NCBI GenBank assembly: GCA_028824575.1
Contig: JAPPDN010000635.1
Location: 1-5,067, forward strand
DNA: 5,067 bases
Reading direction: 5' to 3'
Source of the DNA: Candidatus Poribacteria bacterium
GTDB taxonomy: Bacteria; Poribacteria; WGA-4E; WGA-3G
Program-made: the position numbers and the translations under genes
Notes under the pieces: model-generated
Databases searched by the model: none
What the model saw: only the letters and a program-made list of their open reading frames with translations
What the model was told of the DNA's origin: nothing
In this document: in pieces, positions 1-5,067 of the stretch
Layout of the letters: each line of letters begins with the position of its first letter
Numbering within the stretch: the first letter of the stretch is position 1

Positions 1-2
1 CC

Positions 3-488
3 CAAGTTCAGGCACGGCTCGACTTCATGGCAAACGATGATGAAGATCCAGCAAACTATGGGGATGCCTATTTCCAGCGGCGCAACCCCGTTACATGTGA
101 AGGACTCGTTCAGCTCACGTGTGGCGGTCCGTTGCCGCATTACAACGGCGGTTTACTCGTGGCACGGGTGCGGCACTTTGATGCACAGCAGAAACGACCC
201 GGACTCCCACCGGATGTCGGGGCATTGGTTACCAAGCTGACAGCGGATACAACGGAATTGCAGCTTGTCAATCTTAATAAAACAATATCAAGAGCGGTTA
301 TTGTGCAGGCAGGTGCGATGGGTGAGCATAACTTCACTTCAGCACGCGTCAATACCGGTGAGACGGTGCAAACGGTTGTAGTCAATGGTATGTATCTTCG
401 CGTCCAACTGCCGCCGAACACAGAGATTGATTTGGAATTGGGGATGGAACGTTTTGTGAATGCGCCGTCATATAGGCAGCCGTGGTGA
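3..488 (+). CDS. C-terminal part of an unrecognised protein (5' end beyond the window)
   Basis: I do not recognise this protein. The frame is open from the left edge to the TGA at 486-488, giving 161 residues. The ATG at 27 is probably internal: the eight codons before it are also open and no Shine-Dalgarno sequence precedes it. The first ~50 residues are polar and acidic (DFMANDDEDPANYGDAYF) and then Gly/Pro/Cys-rich. From about residue 75 it becomes alternating hydrophobic and polar, with short strands such as ELQLVNLN, RAVIVQAGAMGEHNF, QTVVVNGMYLRVQLPP and IDLELGMERFV. That pattern suggests a C-terminal all-beta sandwich like those that close many carbohydrate-active or cell-surface enzymes, but this is inference from pattern only. 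There is no transmembrane segment. It ends in a polar NAPSYRQPW tail. It converges with the dehydrogenase gene across 154 bp. Confidence is high that it is coding and low for any function. Confidence 0.8.
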   Translation, partial: QVQARLDFMANDDEDPANYGDAYFQRRNPVTCEGLVQLTCGGPLPHYNGGLLVARVRHFDAQQKRPGLPPDVGALVTKLTADTTELQLVNLNKTISRAVIVQAGAMGEHNFTSARVNTGETVQTVVVNGMYLRVQLPPNTEIDLELGMERFVNAPSYRQPW

Positions 489-571
489 ACAGGAACATAA
501 CAAGCACTATAGAGCGAGATTGGACTCTTCAGCAAAGTCGGGAAAGAGACGGTATTTCCAAAGAATATCGG

Positions 572-588
572 CGCGCTTGCAAAGCGCG
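572..588. terminator. GC-rich hairpin between convergent genes, possible terminator
   Basis: A perfect 7-bp stem (CGCGCTT at 572-578 with AAGCGCG at 582-588) encloses a GCA loop. It sits near the middle of the 154-bp spacer between the TGA of the plus-strand gene (488) and the TAA of the dehydrogenase gene (643), where a terminator shared by convergent transcripts would be expected. Neither strand shows a clear T-tract directly after the stem, so a classical intrinsic terminator is not proven. It may act with other factors, only protect 3' ends, or be chance. I see nothing else convincing in 489-642. Confidence 0.3.
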
Positions 589-642
589 AAGAAACACCCA
601 AGCAAAAACCCTACCGAATTGGAAAAGATACTACCCTAAAAA

Positions 643-2103
643 TTACGCCCAACGTTCAACGACGACTTTTTTCTGCGTGAAGAAATCTACAGCATCCCAA
701 CTCTGACCGTGGAGGTCGCCGAAGAAACTATCTTTCCAGCCGCTGAACGGGAAAAACGCCATCGGCGCAGCGACACCGATGTTAATGCCGATGTTTCCGA
801 TCTCCGCTTCGTAGCGGAACTTCCGGGCAGACGCGCCGCTACTCGTAAAGAGACACGCCATATTACCATAATTTCCGCTATTGATAAGCGCGATTGCATC
901 GTCAATCGTTTCGACATGAATAAGCCCTAAAACGGGTCCGAAGATTTCAGTCTTGGCAATCTCGCCTTCCGGGTTAAGCCCGTTGAGGATCGTCGGACGG
1001 ATGAAATTACCGTTTTCACCACCGGAGATGCTCGGATACCTACCATCAACGAGGATCTGTGCGCCTTCATCTGCGCCCACCTGAATTAGCCCTTCAATTC
1101 GCTTTCTGCTTTCGGCAGTGATGACAGGCCCCATTTCAACCCCTTCCGCCAATCCGTTTCCGACAACCCGATCCGTAGCAGTGTCAGCGATGGCTTCTGT
1201 AAACCAATTGCGTGCGCCTCCGACAGTAAGTGCGAGGGATGCCGCGAGACACCGCTGACCGGCACACCCAAACGCGCTCTCCGTTGTCGCGTTGATAGTG
1301 AATTGCGGATCAGCATCAGGAAGAATAATTAGCGGATTTTTCGCGCCGCCTTGACACTGGACGCGTTTCCCGTTAGCAGCAGCTTTCGCGTAAATAGCTT
1401 TCGCAGTCTCAGTGGCACCGACAAAACTAATGCCGCGGATATCCGGATGTGTCAAGATGGCATCTACCGTCTCGCGACCACCATTAACGAGGTTAACCAC
1501 GCCTTTCGGAAGTCCAGTCTGTTCAAGCAGTTGGAACACCTTTTGCATCGTGAGCGGTACTTTTTCAGATGGCTTGACGATGTAAGTGTTCCCACAAGCG
1601 ATTGCATACGGTAAAAACCAGAAGGTAATCATCCCTGGGAAGTTAAAAGGCGCGATGGCAGCACATACGCCAACAGGTTGACGAATCATAAATTCATCAA
1701 TGCCAGTGGCAATATCCTCTAAGTTCGTGCCTTGCATGAGCGTCGGGATCCCGCACGCCACCTCAACGTTTTCAATGGCGCGTCGCATTTCACCCTTTGC
1801 TTCGTCAAGCGTCTTCCCACACTCCAACGTAATCGTTCTCGCGATGTCGTCAATATTTTCTTCCAAGAGATTTTTTAAGGCAAAGAGGTATTGAATGCGT
1901 TGGACGGGTGGGGTACGTCGCCATTCGTGGAGCGCAGCGGCGGCAGCAGTGGCGGCTTGATGCACTTCCTCAGCAGGTGAAAGTGGGACTTGTGCAAGGA
2001 CTTCCCCAGTTGCTGGGTTCGTAACATCAATCAGTTCATCCGTCGCCGATTTTTGCCACGTGCTATCAATATAGTTTGATAGCGGTGTTTGGACTTCAGG
2101 CAT
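643..2103 (-). CDS. mmsA: CoA-acylating methylmalonate-semialdehyde dehydrogenase
   Basis: A complete 486-residue aldehyde dehydrogenase of the cytosolic MmsA/IolA type. This family converts methylmalonate or malonate semialdehyde, CoA and NAD+ to propionyl- or acetyl-CoA, CO2 and NADH, in valine or myo-inositol catabolism. Visible landmarks: PFNFP at 152-156 (N154, oxyanion hole), KPSE at 177-180 (NAD binding), SFVGAT at 226-231, FGCAGQRC ending at catalytic Cys285, EIFGPV at 386-391, and a C-terminal block FPFSGWKDSFFGDLHG typical of the family. The Glu general base of hydrolytic relatives (E-L-G-G-K) is absent: the site reads CQGGAKN (250-256), as expected for the CoA-dependent subfamily. 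Arg284, next to the nucleophile, and Arg108 fit the two arginines linked to CoA-dependent activity. Length is normal. The ATG has a GGAG 8 nt upstream. The gene begins 25 bp after the protease gene, so cotranscription is likely. No inositol or valine genes are visible, so the physiological substrate is open. Confidence 0.95.
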   Translation of the reverse strand: MPEVQTPLSNYIDSTWQKSATDELIDVTNPATGEVLAQVPLSPAEEVHQAATAAAAALHEWRRTPPVQRIQYLFALKNLLEENIDDIARTITLECGKTLDEAKGEMRRAIENVEVACGIPTLMQGTNLEDIATGIDEFMIRQPVGVCAAIAPFNFPGMITFWFLPYAIACGNTYIVKPSEKVPLTMQKVFQLLEQTGLPKGVVNLVNGGRETVDAILTHPDIRGISFVGATETAKAIYAKAAANGKRVQCQGGAKNPLIILPDADPQFTINATTESAFGCAGQRCLAASLALTVGGARNWFTEAIADTATDRVVGNGLAEGVEMGPVITAESRKRIEGLIQVGADEGAQILVDGRYPSISGGENGNFIRPTILNGLNPEGEIAKTEIFGPVLGLIHVETIDDAIALINSGNYGNMACLFTSSGASARKFRYEAEIGNIGINIGVAAPMAFFPFSGWKDSFFGDLHGQSWDAVDFFTQKKVVVERWA

Positions 2104-2111
2104 CAGCTTAT

Positions 2112-2115
2112 CTCC
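2112..2115 (-). promoter_or_regulatory. Ribosome binding site of mmsA
   Basis: GGAG on the minus strand, 8 nt before the ATG at 2103. It lies in the 25-bp gap after the protease stop codon (2129-2131). It fixes the dehydrogenase start and leaves little room for a separate promoter there, which supports cotranscription with the protease gene. Confidence 0.75.
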
Positions 2116-2128
2116 ATTAGTTTTGGCA

Positions 2129-3328
2129 TTAGTTTAGGTTCCCGAAGAGTTCAAGTACCTTCAACTGATTCATAGCGGCGACGATCTGCGGATCGTGCAT
2201 CAGCTCATCACGGGATGTTTCCGTGATCAAAGCCAGCGCGTATTTAACACCGAGATCACTGAGAACAATCTGCTCTTCGGTAAGCGCATCGCTCAAGCGT
2301 TGGTAACTCCGTAGAAATTTTTCGGCTTTCAGATCATCACGAGCGGCATGTTCAGCAGCGGCGAGTTTCTCTAACACATCGTCGCCATTCTCTTCTACAA
2401 AGGTTTTAAGCTTCTCGTGATTTCTGAGTTTCGACTGCATCTGTATTTCAGATCGACTAAACGATGCCGACTCGATATCCGGGATGATACCAACGTTGTC
2501 AATATCAACGTCGTTCGGTGTATAGTAACGTGCAACGGTTAATTTCACGGCAGCTTTTGAATTACGCAACTGGAACACGCGTTGGACGGATGCCTTGCCG
2601 AAGGTTTTATCGCCCATGACAAGCCCGCGCCGATGATCTTTTACGGCACCCGCGACGATTTCAGAAGCACTCGCGCTTCCACCATTAACGAGCACAATTA
2701 GTGGAAAGTTTTCTCTTTTTATCCCTTCCGCTCGGAAGTCCTCACGGGATTCCAGTCCTTTACTATAAACAACGAGTTGACCGGGTGTCAGGAAATCGCT
2801 CGCGATATTAACAGCTGAAGAGAGTAACCCCCCCGGATTTGAGCGGAGGTCAAGAATAACCCCACGGGTACTCTGCGCCTTGAACTCAGCAAGCGCATCA
2901 TCAACATCATTTGCTGTTGTCTGAAGAAATTGATTAATTCTGATGTAGCCGATTTTATCTCCGATAATATCATGTTCAACACTCGGGACCCGGATGACAT
3001 CACGGGTAATCGTGAGTTCAATCGGACGGCTTTCGTCCTCACGCACAATTGTAATAGAAACAGAGGTACCGGGTTCACCACGGAGCTGATCTACAGCATC
3101 GCTCAAGGATAGTGGTGCTGTAGATTCACCTTCGATGTGACTGATGATGTCCCCATTTTGAACGCCAGCCAGCGCAGCCGGATTATTTTTAAAGGGCGTA
3201 ACCACGGTCAACATATCTTCTCGAACACCGATGAGCATACCGAGTCCGCCGTACTTGCCTTGGTTCTGGGTCTGAAAGTCAAGGTAATCTGGGATAAATT
3301 GACTGTATGGGTCTAATTCGCGAAGCAT
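2129..3328 (-). CDS. ctpA: S41 carboxy-terminal processing protease, main part (gene interrupted upstream by TAA)
   Basis: This 399-residue ORF carries nearly the whole CtpA/Prc-type serine protease, an envelope enzyme that degrades or trims proteins from their C-termini. Order: MLRELDPYSQFIP (the end of a conserved N-terminal helix motif), a PDZ domain at about 25-110 with loop KYGGLGM for substrate C-termini, then the S41 core. The Ser/Lys dyad is Ser220 in GGSASASEI and Lys245 in DKTFGK, 25 residues apart as in E. coli Prc; ILDLRSNPGGLL (158-169) is also diagnostic. A charged helical tail follows from ~290. The ATG at 3328 is unlikely to be the native start. Open codons before it read EVIGGAIKG, continuing the family motif GAIKGML, and the frame runs back to a TAA at 3392-3394, beyond which a signal peptide lies in the same frame. 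The native gene is therefore 2129-3574 with codon 61 as stop. Dyad numbering in that full frame is Ser302/Lys327. Used alone, this ORF would give a protease without a signal peptide, probably stranded in the cytoplasm. The family call is secure; whether the gene is functional is not. Confidence 0.9.
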   Translation of the reverse strand: MLRELDPYSQFIPDYLDFQTQNQGKYGGLGMLIGVREDMLTVVTPFKNNPAALAGVQNGDIISHIEGESTAPLSLSDAVDQLRGEPGTSVSITIVREDESRPIELTITRDVIRVPSVEHDIIGDKIGYIRINQFLQTTANDVDDALAEFKAQSTRGVILDLRSNPGGLLSSAVNIASDFLTPGQLVVYSKGLESREDFRAEGIKRENFPLIVLVNGGSASASEIVAGAVKDHRRGLVMGDKTFGKASVQRVFQLRNSKAAVKLTVARYYTPNDVDIDNVGIIPDIESASFSRSEIQMQSKLRNHEKLKTFVEENGDDVLEKLAAAEHAARDDLKAEKFLRSYQRLSDALTEEQIVLSDLGVKYALALITETSRDELMHDPQIVAAMNQLKVLELFGNLN

Positions 3329-3341
3329 TCCCTTGATTGCC

Positions 3342-3347
3342 CCTCCT
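3342..3347 (-). promoter_or_regulatory. Shine-Dalgarno-like site before the internal ATG of the protease
   Basis: AGGAGG on the minus strand, 13 nt before the ATG at 3328 and 44 nt after the interrupting TAA; AAGGGA lies directly against the ATG. It could support reinitiation after the stop. The same bases encode the conserved Ile-Gly-Gly of the GAIKGML region, so the match may simply reflect codons, and the 13-nt spacing is longer than ideal. Confidence 0.3.
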
Positions 3348-3391
3348 ATGACCTCTTTACTGTCGGGAGTATAAAGATGTAACTGTTGGAC

Positions 3392-3574
3392 TTAAGCCAA
3401 AACATCTGAAATGAGAGCGAGGCTCTCCAAGATTTTATCATCGACTGTTTTTCCGGTATCTTCCGAACTCCAACCGAGTGGCAGTGACATGCAGACCAGA
3501 AATACAGATAACAAGATGAGAAAAGAGATTTTGGCTGAAGTTTGCAAGCCAGAACGTATGAGTAGCAGTTTCAT
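3392..3574 (-). pseudogene. Severed N-terminus of the S41 protease: signal peptide plus start of helix
   Basis: Sixty codons from an ATG at 3574 to a TAA at 3392-3394, in exactly the same frame as the downstream protease ORF. The product has a basic n-region (MKLLLIRSGLQTSAK), a hydrophobic stretch at about 17-34 (FLILLSVFLVCMSLPLGW) and a polar region, which is a plausible Sec signal peptide. Its one cysteine is preceded by Val rather than Gly/Ala/Ser, so a lipobox is unlikely. The last residues, LALISDVLA, continue after the stop as VQQLHLYTPDSKEV and then GGAIKGML. This matches the family layout (helix, Tyr-Val-like turn, acidic stretch, GAIKGML) with no length change. The piece is thus the true 5' end of the protease gene. 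The strong AGGAGG ahead of it shows this was the evolved start. As it stands it would give only a 60-residue exported peptide. Confidence 0.8.
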
Positions 3575-3582
3575 TTTTTCTC

Positions 3583-3588
3583 CCTCCT
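3583..3588 (-). promoter_or_regulatory. Strong ribosome binding site of the interrupted protease gene
   Basis: A consensus AGGAGG on the minus strand with an A-rich 8-nt spacer before the ATG at 3574. It is the best Shine-Dalgarno in the window and is the main reason to place the native protease start here rather than at 3328. Confidence 0.85.
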
Positions 3589-3644
3589 GCAGGCATATTC
3601 CGATCCACGCTGAAAAGGCACGATTGGAATTTGAGCTGCAGAGC

Positions 3645-3657
3645 CATAGAATCTATG
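3645..3657. repeat. 13-bp palindrome in the gap upstream of the protease gene
   Basis: CATAGA-A-TCTATG, a perfect 6-bp inverted repeat around one base, within the 93-bp gap (3575-3667) between the membrane protein gene and the protease gene. It could be a dimeric regulator's half-sites or chance. No convincing -35/-10 pair is seen in the gap, so I cannot assign an operator or promoter. Confidence 0.2.
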
Positions 3658-3667
3658 TAAGTCCGAG

Positions 3668-4147
3668 TTAATAAAAAAGGTTCCGTAATCGTTGAATATT
3701 TGGAATGCGAAAAGCGACGAAGGCCGCGACTGCCCCGTAAAGCAGGTCAATGCGACTCATCCGTGTCTGCATCAATTCCCAAACAGACTGTCCCTTGAAA
3801 AGTGTTGTCGCAATAGGCATCGCTTGTTCCAATGATATATTATTTTCTTGACGGAGCTGCTCGGCGATTTGCGCGACCGCATTCCACTGGACATCCAGAT
3901 ACTTGCCAATAAAGATACCGAGTATAGCGAAAACCGCGGCCCCCATACCGACGACACGCCATGTTGTTTTCGCGTCTTGTGGCAGACCTCGGGTGCTCGT
4001 CAGGAGCATTCCGGCTCCCGTTAAGACACCGATCCCGATGGCAATGAAGCCCGCAGTGTGTCCTGTCCACTGGATATACTTTGCCCAAAGTACGCCACCA
4101 AGCATCGCGCCAAGGAGTCCGCCAAACGGGACTGTTACAGTGTTCAT
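3668..4147 (-). CDS. Small polytopic membrane protein of unknown function
   Basis: A 159-residue protein I cannot name. Hydrophobic segments lie at about 7-27 (Gly-rich, GGLLGAMLGGVLWAKYIQWTG), 31-51 (TAGFIAIGIGVLTGAGMLL), 63-84 (a Val/Ala/Gly/Ile run ending IFIGKYL) and a shorter one at 133-148 (IDLLYGAVAAFVAFRI). This predicts three or four membrane spans, with a soluble, charged loop at about 85-130. The Gly-spaced pairs of spans resemble small membrane proteins of unknown function common in planctomycetes and similar bacteria, as far as I recall. The frame is open further upstream into gatA (to an ATG at 4285), but I chose the ATG at 4147: it has GGAG 9 nt before it, it starts one base after the gatA TGA (TGA-A-ATG), and the upstream extension is cysteine-rich and unlike the rest. 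An ATG at 4162 is the alternative. The tight spacing implies translational coupling to gatA. Confidence 0.8.
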   Translation of the reverse strand: MNTVTVPFGGLLGAMLGGVLWAKYIQWTGHTAGFIAIGIGVLTGAGMLLTSTRGLPQDAKTTWRVVGMGAAVFAILGIFIGKYLDVQWNAVAQIAEQLRQENNISLEQAMPIATTLFKGQSVWELMQTRMSRIDLLYGAVAAFVAFRIPNIQRLRNLFY

Positions 4148-4148
4148 T

Positions 4149-5067
4149 TCAAACAGCTCCATTGATTTGGATTTGTGGTTTCTGCCGATGGTGTTCGGTG
4201 TTCTGTTCAAAAGTATAAGCGACACGCAGCACTTTATTTTCTGCAAAAGGGGCACCGAGCAGTTGCAATCCGACCGGCAGCCCACTTTTTACAAAACCAC
4301 ACGGCAGAGAGATACCCGGTAACCCCGCGTGACTTGCAGGCGTTGTCATCACATCGGAAAGATACATCTGCAACGGATCTGCGGTCCGCTCTCCTATTTT
4401 GAACGCTGGTGTAGGTGAGGTCGGTGTTGCGATAACGTCAACTTTCTCAAACGCGGCATCAAAATCAGATTTTATCAGTGTCCGCGCCTTCTGTGCTTTC
4501 TTATAATAGGCATCTTGATAACCTGCGCTCAGCGCGAAGGTGCCGAGCATAATCCGACGTTTCACTTCTTCACCGAACCCCTCACTTCGTGTTTTTTTGT
4601 ACATCGTGATTAGGTCTTCCGGGTCAGCGTTCCGGTATCCATAGCGGACACCGTCGTATCTCGCGAGATTCGCGCTCGCTTCAGCGGGAGCAATGATGTA
4701 ATACGTGGCGATGGCATACTCTGTATGTGGTAACGATATTTCCTCAACAGTCGCTCCGAGACCTTCAAGAACAGCAATAGCACTCTGGACGCTCCCCGCA
4801 ATTTCTGTGTCTAATGCCGGTGTGAAATACTCTTTCGGGACACCGATCTTTAAGCCACTCACGTCGTTGATGAGACTCTGCGTAAAATCCGGCACAGGTA
4901 CATCAACAGAGGTTGCATCCATCGCGTCGCTGCCACAGATGGCGTTGAGTAACAAGGCACAATCGGTGACATCTTTGGTAAAGGGCCCGATCTGGTCGAG
5001 TGAAGAAGCGAAAGCGACGAGTCCATAGCGAGAGACACGTCCATACGTCGGTTTCATTCCGACGACC
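4149..5067 (-). CDS. gatA: Asp-tRNA(Asn)/Glu-tRNA(Gln) amidotransferase subunit A, 3' part
   Basis: The last 305 residues of GatA, cut by the right window edge. GatA is the amidase of GatCAB: it releases ammonia from glutamine, which GatB uses to convert Glu-tRNA(Gln) or Asp-tRNA(Asn) to the correct aminoacyl-tRNA in the cytoplasm. The visible part starts VVGMKPTYGRVSRYGLVAF, a very conserved GatA block that directly follows the GGSI catalytic segment. The Lys/Ser/Ser triad therefore lies just outside the window, and the Met at 5057 is internal, not a start. Other family blocks are SSLDQIGP, GLKIGVPKEYF, ARYDGVRYG, RSEGFGEEVKRRIMLG, DAYYKKAQK, DVIATPTSP and GISLPCGF. The Arg of KRRIMLG and the Asp of YLSDV are 67 residues apart, matching the Arg358/Asp425 pair that holds the substrate in S. 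aureus GatA, as I recall it. The family is about 480-490 residues, so ~185 are missing. The TGA lies one base before the next gene's ATG. Confidence 0.97.
   Translation of the reverse strand, partial: VVGMKPTYGRVSRYGLVAFASSLDQIGPFTKDVTDCALLLNAICGSDAMDATSVDVPVPDFTQSLINDVSGLKIGVPKEYFTPALDTEIAGSVQSAIAVLEGLGATVEEISLPHTEYAIATYYIIAPAEASANLARYDGVRYGYRNADPEDLITMYKKTRSEGFGEEVKRRIMLGTFALSAGYQDAYYKKAQKARTLIKSDFDAAFEKVDVIATPTSPTPAFKIGERTADPLQMYLSDVMTTPASHAGLPGISLPCGFVKSGLPVGLQLLGAPFAENKVLRVAYTFEQNTEHHRQKPQIQINGAV
4157..4160 (-). promoter_or_regulatory. Ribosome binding site of the membrane protein gene, inside gatA
   Basis: GGAG on the minus strand, 9 nt before the ATG at 4147. It lies within the last codons of gatA (Asn-Gly-Ala-Val-stop). 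It decides the start of the membrane protein and suggests that ribosomes finishing gatA help initiate the next gene. Confidence 0.65.

Noticed and set aside
140..601. Minus-strand ORF of 153 codons opposite the left-end gene
   Set aside because: It is antisense to a well-supported coding frame, rich in Ser/Thr/Cys with no domain pattern, and has no good ribosome binding site; most likely a shadow.
513..680. Stretch of about 55 codons in the left gene's frame beyond its stop, with protein-like composition (SEIGLFSKVGKETVF...)
   Set aside because: It lies behind TGA, TAA and TAG stops, has no start codon, and runs into the end of the dehydrogenase gene. A lost extension of the left gene is conceivable, but there is no homology to support it.
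482..706. Plus-strand ORF across the convergent spacer
   Set aside because: It starts at a GTG overlapping the preceding gene, runs into the antisense of the dehydrogenase gene, and has no recognisable domain.
3392..3394. TAA as a recoded sense codon or alternative genetic code
   Set aside because: The dehydrogenase and membrane protein genes end in TAA at family-appropriate points, and no recoding element is visible, so TAA is a normal stop here.
3438..3647. Minus-strand ORF of 69 codons overlapping the protease N-terminus in another frame
   Set aside because: No Shine-Dalgarno sequence precedes it, and the overlapping frame has a signal peptide and a strong ribosome binding site.
3668..4285. 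Longer 205-residue version of the membrane protein starting inside gatA
   Set aside because: The extra 46 residues are cysteine-rich and overlap conserved gatA codons; the ATG at 4147 has correct spacing to GGAG and sits at the coupled stop-start junction.
3903..4322. Plus-strand ORF of 139 codons opposite the membrane protein and the gatA end
   Set aside because: Pro/Ile/Ser-rich antisense shadow covering the junction of two supported genes; no domain or ribosome binding site.

Overview
The window looks like ordinary chromosome from an uncultured bacterium of intermediate G+C content. Four of its five genes lie on the minus strand and read from right to left. The fifth is the tail of a plus-strand gene that enters from the left edge and converges on them. 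The style of the proteins (a GatA of the transamidation pathway, a carboxy-terminal processing protease, a CoA-acylating aldehyde dehydrogenase and an unrecognised beta-rich plus-strand protein) would suit Candidatus Poribacteria or a related environmental lineage. That placement is an impression from protein style and is weak. I see no RNA genes, mobile elements, CRISPR arrays, phage genes or origin.

In minus-strand transcription order (right to left): (1) gatA, the large 3' part of the amidase subunit of the Asp-tRNA(Asn)/Glu-tRNA(Gln) amidotransferase, cut by the right edge just after its catalytic region; (2) one nucleotide later, a 159-residue integral membrane protein of unknown function, with its ribosome binding site inside the end of gatA; (3) after 93 bp, an S41 carboxy-terminal processing protease with a very good ribosome binding site and signal peptide, interrupted at codon 61 by an in-frame TAA; (4) 25 bp further on, a complete CoA-acylating methylmalonate-semialdehyde dehydrogenase (mmsA/iolA type). 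The spacing suggests gatA and the membrane gene are cotranscribed, and likewise the protease and mmsA. All four could be one operon, but their functions (translation, envelope proteolysis, valine/inositol-type catabolism) do not form an obvious pathway.

The left end (3-488, plus strand) holds the C-terminal 161 residues of a protein I cannot name. A 154-bp spacer (489-642) between the convergent ends contains one GC-rich hairpin and no convincing gene.

The one real surprise is the protease. The reading frame on both sides of the TAA is the same, and the family pattern continues straight across it with no residue lost or gained. This looks like a single-base nonsense change, a sequencing error, or (least likely) readthrough or reinitiation. 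I found no evidence of an undescribed multi-gene system.
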